DNA of 57,493 nucleotides, taken from contig DAIOHK010000013.1 of assembly GCA_036744795.1 (NCBI GenBank), forward strand, positions 1 to 57,493, written 5' to 3'. Shown piece by piece: positions 18,116 to 26,488 of the stretch. Positions within the stretch are counted from its first letter, which is position 1, and each line of letters opens with the position of its first letter. The stretch is from UBA5486 sp036744795 (lineage in GTDB: Bacteria > Bacillota > UBA4882 > UBA10575). A program made the translations under genes and the position numbers. The notes beneath the pieces are model-generated. The model was not told where the DNA came from. It saw only the letters and a program-made list of their open reading frames with translations, and did no database searches.

Positions 18116-18148
18116 ATGAAAAAAGGTTGTTGTATATTTGAAGTATAA
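18116..18148 (+). CDS. Possible 10-residue peptide MKKGCCIFEV
   Basis: ATG at 18116 is 4-5 nt after a strong AAAAAAGGAGG; the frame runs ten codons to TAA. The Cys-Cys pair is notable. It could be a leader or signalling peptide, or simply a chance frame behind a purine-rich tract. No export or modification genes are adjacent. Confidence 0.25.
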   Translation: MKKGCCIFEV

Positions 18149-18192
18149 CATGCTATGGTTAACTTCATTTTGCGGCGAAGAAAAGATAGCGT

Positions 18193-18222
18193 AAAAAAAC
18201 CCCGGAATAACTTTCCGGGGTT
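18193..18222 (-). terminator. Terminator of the small-protein gene
   Basis: Stem AACCCCGGAA/TTCCGGGGTT (18198-18207 with 18213-18222, 5-nt loop), followed on the minus strand by seven T. It lies 12 bp after the stop codon of the small gene. Confidence 0.92.
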
Positions 18223-18233
18223 AGTGCCCTAAC

Positions 18234-18425
18234 TTATCCTGTTATATCATTCATTATAGCTTTGACTGCCTGTTCAAGGTCGTTAAAACCTAATTCCTTG
18301 GAGAAATCATTCAATTCCGTTTCCGAAAACATAGTTTGTAATTTGGAAATAACTTCCGTAACTGCAAGCGAAGTTCCTTGTCCCTCTAATATTTCACCAA
18401 TAGCAGAACTGATATTGTGATTCAT
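18234..18425 (-). CDS. Small hypothetical protein, 63 residues
   Basis: A short, acidic, probably all-helical cytoplasmic protein that I do not recognise. It has no signal peptide or membrane segment and no Cys. ATG at 18425 has AAAGGAG 10 nt upstream; a TTG at 18431 with 4-nt spacing is the alternative and adds two residues. It is clearly a real gene unit: it has a good ribosome site, an extended -10 promoter upstream and a strong terminator downstream. It lies between the structured block and ssrA. Function unknown. Confidence 0.75.
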   Translation of the reverse strand: MNHNISSAIGEILEGQGTSLAVTEVISKLQTMFSETELNDFSKELGFNDLEQAVKAIMNDITG

Positions 18426-18487
18426 GGCCAACAGTCTCCTTTCCTTACTGTTATATATAAAATTAAGCTTAAATCCATTTTTGGAAT

Positions 18488-18493
18488 ATTATA
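18488..18493 (-). promoter_or_regulatory. Extended -10 promoter of the small-protein gene
   Basis: On the minus strand TGGTATAAT (TG plus TATAAT) lies 63 bp upstream of the ATG. No strong -35 is present, as is common with extended -10 promoters. Confidence 0.5.
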
Positions 18494-18539
18494 CCAATTA
18501 GATATTTATCAAGCTTTATGAAATTGTCTAAAATATATT

Positions 18540-18821
18540 TTGATTGAAGGGGTGTTTTGGAAATAAGATAATCTCCTCGAATTCAAGTCTAACGCTTATT
18601 TTATGTTTAAATAAATGTCTAGTTATTATGTGATTTTCTCATATTATATAAATTCAACATCCCATGGAAATATTCCTACCACAATTTAATATTTTCCTGT
18701 ATTTCAACCTTAAAATACAGGATTGTAACAATAAATTTTATCACAGCTTGATAGATTAGACAAAGATAGGCAGGTCTCCAATGGAAAACTGCCTAATTTA
18801 AAAATTATTAATTCTTGTTTA
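18540..18821. other. AT-rich spacer downstream of ssrA with hairpins
   Basis: No gene is seen. It contains a perfect hairpin CCTGTATTT/AAATACAGG (18696-18704 with 18713-18721) without a T-run on either strand, and TAGGCAG/CTGCCTA (18767-18773 with 18789-18795) followed on the minus strand by TCTTTGTC, which may be a weak terminator for ssrA. Confidence 0.5.
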
Positions 18822-19175
18822 TGGTGGAGGCGGGGGGAATTGAACCCCCGTCCGAAAAGATGACTACAAGAGTCTCTCCGGGTGCAGACCGCAATTTAAA
18901 ATTTCACCGCTGCTCCGTCTACGGACGAACTGAGCTTAAGCTATCTCGATGTTCTTAGCACCAGTCTCCGAGAATTGACTAGTGAGCGCCCTGGTTTAAG
19001 TGACGCCCGCACCGGACTCCCAGGTTAAGTTCGGATTGGACGGCTGCTGTTAATTTAAGCAGCTAAAGCTAAATTATTATCGGCACTTAATGTGCTTTGC
19101 TGCAGTTTAACGAGGCCACAGCACCTCGACCCGCTACTCCTGTCTTCATTCTCCCCGTCGAAACCAGTCGCCCCC
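18822..19175 (-). ncRNA. ssrA: tmRNA (transfer-messenger RNA)
   Basis: 354 nt, one-piece. The 5' end GGGGGCGACTGGTTTCGACG pairs as a 7-bp acceptor stem with the 3' end CGCCTCC-ACCA; the T-arm GGGGGTTCAATTCCCCC is intact and CCA is encoded. The tag reading frame lies at 19084-19055 and ends in ADNNLALAA followed by TAA, the usual degradation tag ending in ALAA. tmRNA frees stalled ribosomes and marks the broken product for proteolysis, together with SmpB encoded just upstream. It has its own promoter between smpB and itself. Confidence 0.98.
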
Positions 19176-19202
19176 GAAAAAAAGAGACTAGTTTACTATA
19201 CT

Positions 19203-19231
19203 AGTATACTCCAAACCGGCTTTTTTGGCAA
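19203..19231 (-). promoter_or_regulatory. ssrA promoter
   Basis: On the minus strand TTGCCA (19231-19226) and TATACT (19208-19203) with 17-nt spacing, ending about 28 bp before the mature tmRNA 5' end, leaving a short leader for RNase P to remove. Confidence 0.75.
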
Positions 19232-19269
19232 TCAATACTTTTAAATATTATTCGGCTTGCTCTTATTGC

Positions 19270-19725
19270 CTATTCTTTTCCCTTCAATGCCCGCGCCATC
19301 TCCCGCTCGGCATCCCTTCTAACCAGATCTTCTCTTTTATCATAAGTTTTTTTACCCTTGGCTAAGGCAAGCTTTAATTTAACTCGATTATTTTCGTCAA
19401 AATACATAGTAAGCGGCACAAGAGTAAACCCCTTTTGGCTTGTCTTCCCAATTAACCGCCGGATCTCTTCTTTATGCAAAAGAAGTTTACGAGGGCGGAG
19501 AGGATCATGATTATACCTATTTCCAAAATCATAGGGACTGATATGACAGTTATAAAGATAGACTTCTTCTTCTTGCACTTGTGCATAACTGTCATTGAGG
19601 TTGCCTTTACTTTTACGTAGTGATTTTACCTCTGTTCCGGTTAAAACAATCCCCGTCTCCATCGTCTCCTCGATATAATACTCATGCCTGGCGCGACGAT
19701 TGGTTGTAATAATTTTTGGCTCCAC
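19270..19725 (-). CDS. smpB: SmpB, tmRNA-binding protein
   Basis: 151 residues, the normal length. SmpB binds the tRNA-like part of tmRNA and places its C-terminal tail in the ribosomal A site. Typical features are TTNRRARHEYYIEE at the start, GTEVKSLRKSKGNLNDSYA, and the basic tail GKKTYDKREDLVRRDAERE. The start is GTG with AAGGGAG about 11 nt upstream; no other in-frame start exists nearby. It lies 94 bp upstream of ssrA. The exoribonuclease gene rnr, often found before smpB, is absent here; acetate kinase takes its place. Confidence 0.97.
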   Translation of the reverse strand: MEPKIITTNRRARHEYYIEETMETGIVLTGTEVKSLRKSKGNLNDSYAQVQEEEVYLYNCHISPYDFGNRYNHDPLRPRKLLLHKEEIRRLIGKTSQKGFTLVPLTMYFDENNRVKLKLALAKGKKTYDKREDLVRRDAEREMARALKGKE

Positions 19726-19805
19726 GAGTGCACCATCTCCCTTAAAAGGTAATAATCATTATATCCAGGTTCTAACTTTATGTCAAGAAGAGGGGATTAT
19801 AGTAA

Positions 19806-21008
19806 TTAGTTTCTGATTAAGTTCAAGGTGTCCCTGGCGATCACTAACTCCTCATTAGTAGGAATTAACATAATAGTCACTTTCGATTCTGGAAGACTTA
19901 AAATAGCATCTTGACCACGTAAGCTCTTGTTCTTAGCATAATCCATTTTTACGCCTAAAAATTCGAGTTCACGGCAGATATCCTCCCGGGTCATAGAATC
20001 ATTTTCTCCAATTCCAGCAGTAAATACTAGAAGATCTAAACCTTTTAAGGCTGTATAATAAGCACCGACATATTTAACAAGACGATAGATAAAAAGCTCG
20101 TAAGCTTCTTGTGCTCTACTGTTTCCTTCTTTTCTAGCTTTTTGTATATCGCGCATATCAGAGTAGCCTGTCAGCCCTAGAAAACCACTTTTTTTATTTA
20201 GATAATCATCAGCTTGCTCGGGAGTAAGATTTAATTTATTAGCAACAAAGGGAACAATCGCTGGGTCTAAATCGCCTGACCTAGTCCCCATCACCATTCC
20301 TTCTAAAGGAGTTAATCCCATTGATGTATCAATTACTTTACCACCGTCAATCGCCGCTAGACTACTACCATTCCCTAAATGGGCAGTGATCATTTTCAAA
20401 CTCTCTAAAGGACGTCCAAGGATTTTCGCTGCTTGTCCCGAAACATAACGGTGGGATGTACCATGGAAACCATATCTCCTTACCCGATGCTTTTCGTACA
20501 TCTCATATGGTATAGCATAAAGATAAGCTTTTTTAGGCATGGTTTGATGAAAAGCAGTGTCAAAAACAGCTACTTGTGGTGTACCCGGCATAATCTCCTG
20601 ACAAGCTCTAATCCCCATAATATTGGCGGGCATATGCAAAGGTCCTAATTCTCTCAATTCTTCCATCTGGTCCAGGTCTTCCTTAGTAACTAAGACCGAT
20701 TTCTTAAAGTATTCACCACCATGTAATACCCGGTGCCCTACACCATTAATCTCACGTAAATCATTGATTACTCCCCATTTGGAATCAACAAGTAGATCTA
20801 AAACCATTTTTAAAGCTTTCTGATGGTCAGGAATCTCAGTCTCTGTCTGGTATTTACCATCATTCTCTAGCTGGTGAGTGATCATTCCAAGGCCCTCAGA
20901 AATTCCAATTCTTTCAACTACCCCGTAGGCTAAGACTTTTTCCTGTTCAACGGCAAATAATTTGTACTTTAAAGAAGAACTGCCACTATTTAGTACCAAA
21001 ATATTCAT
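19806..21008 (-). CDS. ackA: Acetate kinase
   Basis: 400 residues. It converts acetyl phosphate and ADP to acetate and ATP, the last step of acetate fermentation, and works in reverse for acetate activation. Motifs: MNILVLNSGSSSLKYKLF at the N-terminus, HRVLHGGE, GFHGTSHRYV, THLGNGSSLAAI and GIGENDS near the C-terminus. The ATG at 21008 has AAAGGGG 7 nt upstream; six further codons to 21026 overlap this ribosome site and are not likely translated. The usual partner pta is not in the window. Confidence 0.97.
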   Translation of the reverse strand: MNILVLNSGSSSLKYKLFAVEQEKVLAYGVVERIGISEGLGMITHQLENDGKYQTETEIPDHQKALKMVLDLLVDSKWGVINDLREINGVGHRVLHGGEYFKKSVLVTKEDLDQMEELRELGPLHMPANIMGIRACQEIMPGTPQVAVFDTAFHQTMPKKAYLYAIPYEMYEKHRVRRYGFHGTSHRYVSGQAAKILGRPLESLKMITAHLGNGSSLAAIDGGKVIDTSMGLTPLEGMVMGTRSGDLDPAIVPFVANKLNLTPEQADDYLNKKSGFLGLTGYSDMRDIQKARKEGNSRAQEAYELFIYRLVKYVGAYYTALKGLDLLVFTAGIGENDSMTREDICRELEFLGVKMDYAKNKSLRGQDAILSLPESKVTIMLIPTNEELVIARDTLNLIRN

Positions 21009-21149
21009 CGTGTAACCCCTTTCCAATATTATTGCGAAAAAGCTTAATATTTACATTGTACAGTAGGTACAACCACTATTATAAACCTAATTCCTCTAGT
21101 TTGACAAGGAGAGTAATACTTCCCAGGGAAAAACTTGTATTAGGTGCCT

Positions 21150-21193
21150 CACGGGTGGAGATCATAACTTGATTTTCATACACCCCATGAGGT
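21150..21193. repeat. Hairpin carrying a dispersed-repeat core
   Basis: CCTCACGGGTG and CACCCCATGAGG form imperfect arms around a loop with GAGATCATAACTTGATTTTC. The loop resembles the core of the 35-bp repeats at 36973 and 46083. It lies in the 216-bp gap between ackA and the chemoreceptor gene. Confidence 0.4.
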
Positions 21194-21211
21194 GGAAAAA
21201 GTTAATTATGG

Positions 21212-21235
21212 AAAAAGCCAGTTTTCACTGGCTTT
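21212..21235 (-). terminator. Terminator of the chemoreceptor gene
   Basis: Stem AAAGCCAGT/ACTGGCTTT (21214-21222 with 21227-21235, loop of 4) with a T-run on the minus strand. It overlaps the last codons of the gene. Confidence 0.85.
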
Positions 21236-22703
21236 CATCTTCTTCGGTCTCACTCGCATTAAAAACAATGGTATTTATTTTAAAGACCTCACACTGGTGA
21301 CATTGAGATCTTTTTTCCATCACCGAACCACTTTTAACTCCATTACGACATAGTGTATTAGGAATTAACCAGCACTTTTCCTCTTTAGCTTGGTAAGCAG
21401 GACAATCTATCCAGTTACAATCATGAACCCGCCAACAACGCTGGAAATTGGAGATAACTTTAAAACGGCCTACCATAGATGTAAGGTGGGCGGCCATTTC
21501 CACTAACTCAGTAGAGGATTTCGCCAGCTCTTCCATTGTAGATCTTTGCTGTTCTGTTGCCGCTGCAACTTGCTGAGCTGCAGTGGCATTCCGTTGGGCA
21601 ATATCTTCTACCCCTGACATGGTACTGGTCATCTCTTCACTGCTTGCCGCCTGTTCCTGAGAAGCAGCAGCAATCTCTTGAATGGTTTGAACAGTTTCGG
21701 TTACAGAAGAAACAATAGCTTTAAAGGACTCACTCGCCTTGTTGGCAAGGGCTGTACCTTCATCAACAATTTCCTTTCCATACTCCATAGCTTCCACTGC
21801 TTCTTTAGTCTCTTTTTGAATCTCAGCAATCATCTCGACAATTTGAATTGTAGATTCTGTAGTCTGTTCCGCTAAAGCTCGAACTTCATCCGCAACTACG
21901 GAAAACCCTCGACCGTGTTCACCGGCTCTAGCCGCCTCAATTGCTGCGTTTAAAGCTAAGAGGTTCGTCTGCCTTGAAATACCACGAATTACATCAGTAA
22001 TCTGTCCAATCTGCTGGGATCTTGTTCCTAATCTACGAACAACATCTGCTGCTGAGTCTACAGTATCTTTTACAACAAAGATTTTTTCCTGGACGTTTTG
22101 AATGATTTCTCCTCCCGACCGAGCACGTTCCGAAGCTTGAGTGGAAAAAGCAGATGCTTTCTGTGCCTCTGCCGCTACTTCCTGGGCAGTAGAAGCCATC
22201 TGTTGCGCTGCTAAAGATGATTGCTGAACATGATGGGATTGTTCTTCTGTTCCTTTAGCAATAATATCGATAGTGCTTGTTACCTCTTGAGTAGTAAGGT
22301 TAGCTTCTTCTGCCATTGCTGACATATCTTGGGCTGCTACCGCTAGTTTTTCAGCAGCATCTAAATTTTCTTGAAGGATCTGTCGTAAACCTTGAATCAT
22401 ACGGTTTATATTATTACCTAAGATCGCAAATTCATCCGCAGTAGAGATTTCTACCTCACTACTTAAGTTATGTTCGGAAATCTCTTCTGCAACTTTATTA
22501 ATAAGATAAATTGATTTAAGAACAAACTTATTAAAAGCCTGATCAAGAAATTTCAAAAACACCCCGATTAGTACTAAATTAAGTAATACTTGTAGAAATA
22601 TACTCTTTACAAAGTGCCCGATTATACCAGTTACAATCAGGACACAAGCGAGTAAAACAATAACAATAATTAGAATTCGCCTTTTGATACTAGTAAATTT
22701 CAA
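21225..22703 (-). CDS. Methyl-accepting chemotaxis protein with C-terminal Cys-rich (two-CW-like) module
   Basis: 492 residues. Two adjacent membrane helices lie at about 8-29 and 31-50 with almost no extracellular loop, so signals must be sensed in the membrane or cytoplasm. A HAMP-like stretch follows, then the long signalling coiled coil with the hairpin tip ISRQTNLLALNAAIEAARAG and GRGFSVVADEVRALAEQ. After the coil come about 60 residues with nine Cys (CW..HDC....CPAY......CW......C.......CHQC), resembling the two-CW module found in some anaerobe receptors, perhaps a metal or redox sensor (inference). GGAGG precedes the ATG. A sigma-D-type promoter lies upstream. Single gene with its own terminator. 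Confidence 0.93.
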   Translation of the reverse strand: MKFTSIKRRILIIVIVLLACVLIVTGIIGHFVKSIFLQVLLNLVLIGVFLKFLDQAFNKFVLKSIYLINKVAEEISEHNLSSEVEISTADEFAILGNNINRMIQGLRQILQENLDAAEKLAVAAQDMSAMAEEANLTTQEVTSTIDIIAKGTEEQSHHVQQSSLAAQQMASTAQEVAAEAQKASAFSTQASERARSGGEIIQNVQEKIFVVKDTVDSAADVVRRLGTRSQQIGQITDVIRGISRQTNLLALNAAIEAARAGEHGRGFSVVADEVRALAEQTTESTIQIVEMIAEIQKETKEAVEAMEYGKEIVDEGTALANKASESFKAIVSSVTETVQTIQEIAAASQEQAASSEEMTSTMSGVEDIAQRNATAAQQVAAATEQQRSTMEELAKSSTELVEMAAHLTSMVGRFKVISNFQRCWRVHDCNWIDCPAYQAKEEKCWLIPNTLCRNGVKSGSVMEKRSQCHQCEVFKINTIVFNASETEEDESQ

Positions 22704-22817
22704 ACGAACCCCTCCTAGCGGCCTTTATACTCTCTAAACTTTATCAGTATTCTACATGGTTACTACCAGTTCCTGCCTTAATCTGATAAGAAAGTATAAT
22801 ATATAATCTATATTGAT

Positions 22818-22845
22818 AAATCGGCAGTACAAACCGTTTTCTTTA
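22818..22845 (-). promoter_or_regulatory. Sigma-D (sigma-28) type promoter for the chemoreceptor gene
   Basis: On the minus strand TAAA (22845-22842), 16 nt, GCCGATTT (22825-22818). The flagellar sigma consensus is TAAA-N15-GCCGATAA, so the match is good apart from one extra spacer base. It puts the receptor in the motility regulon. Confidence 0.6.
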
Positions 22846-22857
22846 CTATAAATAAAA

Positions 22858-22889
22858 TTAAAAAAAATAACCCCCAAATTGGGAGTTAT
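22858..22889 (-). terminator. Terminator of secG
   Basis: Stem ATAACCCCCA/TGGGAGTTAT (22867-22876 with 22880-22889, one mismatch) followed on the minus strand by a run of T. It overlaps the secG stop codon. Confidence 0.85.
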
Positions 22890-23101
22890 ACCAGGTTTGC
22901 GATGATCGCTACCAGGAAAAAAGCTACGGCCAATCCAGCTGTAACCTTTTCCAACAATTCCTCAAGTCCCTTATTTTTACCAAAAAACATCTGGGACCCT
23001 CCACCGAGCGAACCCAAACCTTCACCTTTACTAGGTTGTATCATTACCACTACAATTAATATCAATGAGAGAATCAATAATAAAATTGAGAAGAAACCCA
23101 T
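22886..23101 (-). CDS. secG: SecG, preprotein translocase subunit
   Basis: 71 residues with two membrane helices (about 2-22 and 51-70) joined by a Gly-rich loop with GEGLGSLGGGSQMFFGKNKG. SecG is the small subunit of the SecYEG channel that exports proteins. Normal length. It follows eno after 163 bp, the common order in Bacillota, with a hairpin between them. GGGGG precedes the ATG by about 7 nt. Confidence 0.95.
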   Translation of the reverse strand: MGFFSILLLILSLILIVVVMIQPSKGEGLGSLGGGSQMFFGKNKGLEELLEKVTAGLAVAFFLVAIIANLV

Positions 23102-23223
23102 TTCTTCACCCCCGGTGGATTTTTATTTGCTTAATCATTGTATCAGACTTCTTTTGGTTTAACAAGGAATTTATGATAATAAGTAATCTTATTTACTTTA
23201 AGAAGTAAGTAATTGATTAAGAA

Positions 23224-23255
23224 GACGGAAGATTGGGGTTTACCAACCTTCCGTC
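23224..23255 (-). terminator. Hairpin after eno
   Basis: Stem GACGGAAG/CTTCCGTC (23224-23231 with 23248-23255), with further inner pairing TTGG/CCAA, just past the eno stop. The T-run is poor, so it may only partly stop transcription into secG. Confidence 0.65.
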
Positions 23256-23264
23256 GGAATTTAT

Positions 23265-24572
23265 TTAACCTCTATTTATATTATAAAAGGCATCTTTGCC
23301 AAGAAATACAGCTTCATCGAACAGGAGATCCTCAATCCGTAAGAGTTGATTGTATTTGGAAACCCGGTCAGTTCTGGAAGGAGCCCCGGTTTTAATCTGT
23401 CCGGCATTGGTAGCTACCGCAATATCAGCAATCGTAGTATCTTCAGTTTCACCAGAACGATGAGAAACAACCGCAGTATAACCTGCTTTTTTGGCCATTT
23501 CAATCGCATCTAAGGTTTCAGTGAGGGTCCCGATCTGATTTACCTTAATTAATATAGAATTAGCAACTCCCAGTTTAATTCCTTTCGCAAGACGCTCTGT
23601 ATTAGTAACAAAAAGATCATCACCTACGAGTTGAACCTTTTTACCAATACGATCATTAAGGAGTTTCCAGCCATCCCAATCTTCTTCTGCCATTCCATCT
23701 TCAATTGAGATAATCGGATAATTATTTGCTAAAGATTCCCAGAAATCAACCATTTCTTCTCTGGTTTTGAGGAGATCGGACTTCCAAAAGTAATACTTAC
23801 CTTCCTCTCCTTTTTCCCGGGCAGCCTCCCATAATTCAGTAGCAGCCGGATCCATAGCAAACATAATATCCTTACCTGGAGTAAAGCCAGCTTTGTTTAT
23901 TGCTTCCATAATTACATCCAAAGCTTCCTGGTTGCTTTTTAGATTAGGAGCATAACCTCCCTCATCCCCTACAGAGGTAGCATAACCTTTCCCAGCCAAT
24001 ACTTTTCTTAAAGCATGGAAGATTTCTGCTCCCCAACGTAAACATTCAGAGAAAGTCTCCGCACCGACCGGCATAATCATGAACTCCTGTAGATCAACGC
24101 TATTATCAGCATGTCTACCACCATTTAGAATATTCATCATTGGTACGGGAAGCTCTTTCGCATTAACCCCGCCTAAGTAGCGGAAAAGAGGAATTCCTAA
24201 AGCATTAGCAGCGGCTTTAGCTGTAGCCAAAGATACTCCTAAGATCGCATTAGCACCTAGTTTCGCTTTGTTAGGTGTTCCATCAAGATCAATCATCAAA
24301 TGGTCGACCCCGGTCTGATCTAGAGCATCCATTCCGATCAATTCTTCGGCAATCTCCTGAACATTTTCAACAGCCTTTTGGACGCCTTTTCCTAGGTAAC
24401 GCTCTTTATCGCCATCCCTTAACTCTACTGCCTCAAAAGCACCAGTAGAAGCTCCTGATGGTACGGCAGCCCGCCCAACAGCTCCACTGGCTAAGGTTAC
24501 TTCAACCTCAACAGTGGGGTTTCCCCGCGAATCTAAAATTTCCCGTGAATGAAGATCAACAATTGAAGTCAT
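23265..24572 (-). CDS. eno: Enolase
   Basis: 435 residues, full length. It turns 2-phosphoglycerate into phosphoenolpyruvate. Landmarks: HSREILDSRGNPTVEVEV at residues 8-25, GGRHADNSVDLQEFMIMP, SIEDGMAEEDWDGW with the Mg-binding residues, catalytic Lys in ILIKVNQIGTLTET, and the signature SHRSGETEDTTIAD. GGGGGAG precedes the ATG by 7 nt. It is the last glycolytic gene of the run gap-pgk-tpiA-gpmI-eno. A fold-back repeat separates it from gpmI. Confidence 0.98.
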   Translation of the reverse strand: MTSIVDLHSREILDSRGNPTVEVEVTLASGAVGRAAVPSGASTGAFEAVELRDGDKERYLGKGVQKAVENVQEIAEELIGMDALDQTGVDHLMIDLDGTPNKAKLGANAILGVSLATAKAAANALGIPLFRYLGGVNAKELPVPMMNILNGGRHADNSVDLQEFMIMPVGAETFSECLRWGAEIFHALRKVLAGKGYATSVGDEGGYAPNLKSNQEALDVIMEAINKAGFTPGKDIMFAMDPAATELWEAAREKGEEGKYYFWKSDLLKTREEMVDFWESLANNYPIISIEDGMAEEDWDGWKLLNDRIGKKVQLVGDDLFVTNTERLAKGIKLGVANSILIKVNQIGTLTETLDAIEMAKKAGYTAVVSHRSGETEDTTIADIAVATNAGQIKTGAPSRTDRVSKYNQLLRIEDLLFDEAVFLGKDAFYNINRG

Positions 24573-24650
24573 TAAAAACTCCCCCTTTAGTTTAATCTAT
24601 ATTAAGAAATTGCGTAATTTATTTAAGTTTCAACTATAAATTACTAATGG

Positions 24651-24760
24651 AGGGAATTGCATAATTACCTTTGGCATCCATTTAACTACAATATATAGTG
24701 CTTAGCTATTATTAGACTATCAATATATTGTGGTTAAATAATTGAATTATGCAATTTCCT
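24651..24760 (-). repeat. MITE-like fold-back element, copy 1 (110 bp)
   Basis: Terminal inverted repeats AGGRAATTGCATAATT (16 bp, one mismatch between the ends). Inside, arm TTTAACTACAATATAT pairs with ATATATTGTGGTTAAA. A-type end (with GGCATCC) on the left, B-type end (TTGAATTATGC) on the right. It fills the gpmI-eno gap. A weaker B-like trace (GAAATTGCGTAATTTATTTAAG) lies at 24606. Confidence 0.8.
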
Positions 24761-24824
24761 CATATGTTTTTTATCTTATGGAATATTTGTTATACTCAAT
24801 TCCCTGTTCTGACTTTCCTTCCGG

Positions 24825-26372
24825 CTAGTCGCAGTTAAGCAAGGATTCTCCGGTCATTTCAACAGGCTTAGCTACCCCCAGAAGTTCCAGAATGGTAGGT
24901 GCTAAATCAGCAAGTTTCCCCTTCTTTAACTGACATTTTCCTTGATATCCAACTAAAACTACAGGTGCTGGAAAGGTAGTATGGGCGGTACAAGGTTCTC
25001 CTGTTTTCGGATCAACCATTAATTCGGCATTCCCGTGGTCGGCAGTAATAATCGCTGCACCACCCCGATCTATTATCTCCGGAATTACCTGGGATAAACA
25101 AGAGTCTACCGCTTCCACTGCTTTAATTGCTGCCTCTTTGGAGCCCGTATGCCCTACCATATCACAATTAGCATAATTCATAATGATTACATCAAACTGC
25201 TCAGAAGCAATTGCTCCCAGGACCTTCTCCGTAACCTCATAAGCACTCATCTCTGGTTTCAGATCATAAGTAGGAACCTTAGGCGAAGGAATTAGTACCC
25301 TTTCCTCTCCTGGGAAAGGAACCTCCTCACCCCCATTGAAAAAGTAAGTTACATGTGCATACTTTTCTGTCTCGGCAATCCGGAGTTGCTTCAGTCCCAA
25401 TTTGCCCAAGTATTCACCTAAGATATTCTCCATTCTCTCCTCAGGCGGGAAAATAACCGGGGCATCAATGGTCTCATCATACTGGGTAAGACAGGCAAAC
25501 TTCACCCCAAGGTAGCCCTTTTTCCGTGGAAAGCCAGAGAAACTTTGATCTACAAAGGCTCTAGTGATCTCTCTGGCCCGATCCGGCCGGAAATTAAAAC
25601 AGATAACTCCATCTCCAGGCTGAATAGTGGCTACTGGTTTTTCCCCCTCCAGCACTACCGTGGGCAGGAGAAACTCATCCGTAACCTCCTTTTGATAGGA
25701 AGTAGTTACTGCCTCCAGGGCACTGGAAGCTTTTTCTCCCTCGCCATCAACCATTGCCGCGTAAGCTTTCTCAACACGCTCCCACCGATTATCCCGATCC
25801 ATGGCATAATATCTGCCCATCACAGAGGCAATCCGACCACTGCCAATCTTCTTAAGTTCAGCCTCTAACTTTTCTAAATACTCTTTCGCACTGGCAGGAG
25901 GAGTATCTCTCCCATCCAGGAAGGCATGGATATAAACCTCTTTAATCCCCATCTCCACTGCTAAGCGTATAAACCCATAGAGCTGCTCGGTATGACTATG
26001 GACTCCACCCGGAGAAACCAAGCCCATAAAATGGAGAGGTTTTTTTGTATTACGAAGATAATCAATTAGTTCTATAAATACTGGATTCTTTTTAAGTTCT
26101 CCCTCTTTTAAGGCTTTACTAATCCTTACCAGGCTCTGATAAACCACTCTACCGGCACCAATATTGAGGTGACCAACCTCAGAAGTTCCCATTTGTCCTT
26201 CAGGTAAACCCACAGCTTCTCCAGAAGTTTTAATTAAAGCATGGGGGTTCTCAGCCATGATTTTATCAAGAAAAGGGGTCTTTGCTTCGTATATAGCATT
26301 CTCCTTATGATCAGGGTTATAGCCCCAACCATCAAGGATAATCAGACTAACCGGTCTATGTTTTAATTCCAT
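24825..26372 (-). CDS. gpmI: Phosphoglycerate mutase, cofactor-independent
   Basis: 515 residues, full length. It converts 3- to 2-phosphoglycerate using two Mn ions. Landmarks: LIILDGWGYN at the start, the active-site Ser in MGTSEVGHLNIGAGR, DGRDTPP, MGRYYAMDRDNRWERV, and metal ligands in MVGHTGS and ADHGNAELM. GGAGAGATGAAAC precedes the ATG. It belongs to the alkaline-phosphatase superfamily. Fourth gene of the glycolytic run. Confidence 0.97.
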   Translation of the reverse strand: MELKHRPVSLIILDGWGYNPDHKENAIYEAKTPFLDKIMAENPHALIKTSGEAVGLPEGQMGTSEVGHLNIGAGRVVYQSLVRISKALKEGELKKNPVFIELIDYLRNTKKPLHFMGLVSPGGVHSHTEQLYGFIRLAVEMGIKEVYIHAFLDGRDTPPASAKEYLEKLEAELKKIGSGRIASVMGRYYAMDRDNRWERVEKAYAAMVDGEGEKASSALEAVTTSYQKEVTDEFLLPTVVLEGEKPVATIQPGDGVICFNFRPDRAREITRAFVDQSFSGFPRKKGYLGVKFACLTQYDETIDAPVIFPPEERMENILGEYLGKLGLKQLRIAETEKYAHVTYFFNGGEEVPFPGEERVLIPSPKVPTYDLKPEMSAYEVTEKVLGAIASEQFDVIIMNYANCDMVGHTGSKEAAIKAVEAVDSCLSQVIPEIIDRGGAAIITADHGNAELMVDPKTGEPCTAHTTFPAPVVLVGYQGKCQLKKGKLADLAPTILELLGVAKPVEMTGESLLNCD

Positions 26373-26435
26373 GTTTCATCTCTCCGTCCAAGCTAAGATT
26401 ATTTTTTCAAGAGGTCTACCGGTTACAAGTTTTAA

Positions 26436-26470
26436 GGCAATTACATAATTAATCTGCAATTCCTTAGTTT
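26436..26470. repeat. Short relic resembling the fold-back family ends
   Basis: CAATTACATAATTAATCTGCAATTCC brings together pieces resembling the two termini of the MITE-like family, with no internal part. It lies between gpmI and tpiA. Confidence 0.3.
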
Positions 26471-26488
26471 TAGGTAAACATTTTCTTA

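Larger units (their letters stand above)
17756..18195. other. Structured, gene-free block with several hairpins and two orphan Shine-Dalgarno sites
   Basis: This 440-bp stretch has no ordinary gene. It contains, in order: hairpin ATCCCCTC/GAGGGGAT (17754-17773); a perfect Shine-Dalgarno AAGGAGGTGAT (17781-17791) without ATG/GTG/TTG at a usable distance; hairpin AAGACTTT/AAAGTCTT (17857-17879); a GC-rich stem with an A/T tail (17943-17966); hairpin TTGAAGTC/GACTTCAA (17973-18001); a compact nested fold at 18027-18090; and a second Shine-Dalgarno AAAAAAGGAGG (18101-18111) before a 10-codon frame. Both Shine-Dalgarno sites share the context TATATAAAAA-GGAGG and a following A-rich start, as if one module were duplicated. 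The density of stems suggests functional RNA, on one or both strands. Confidence 0.5.
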
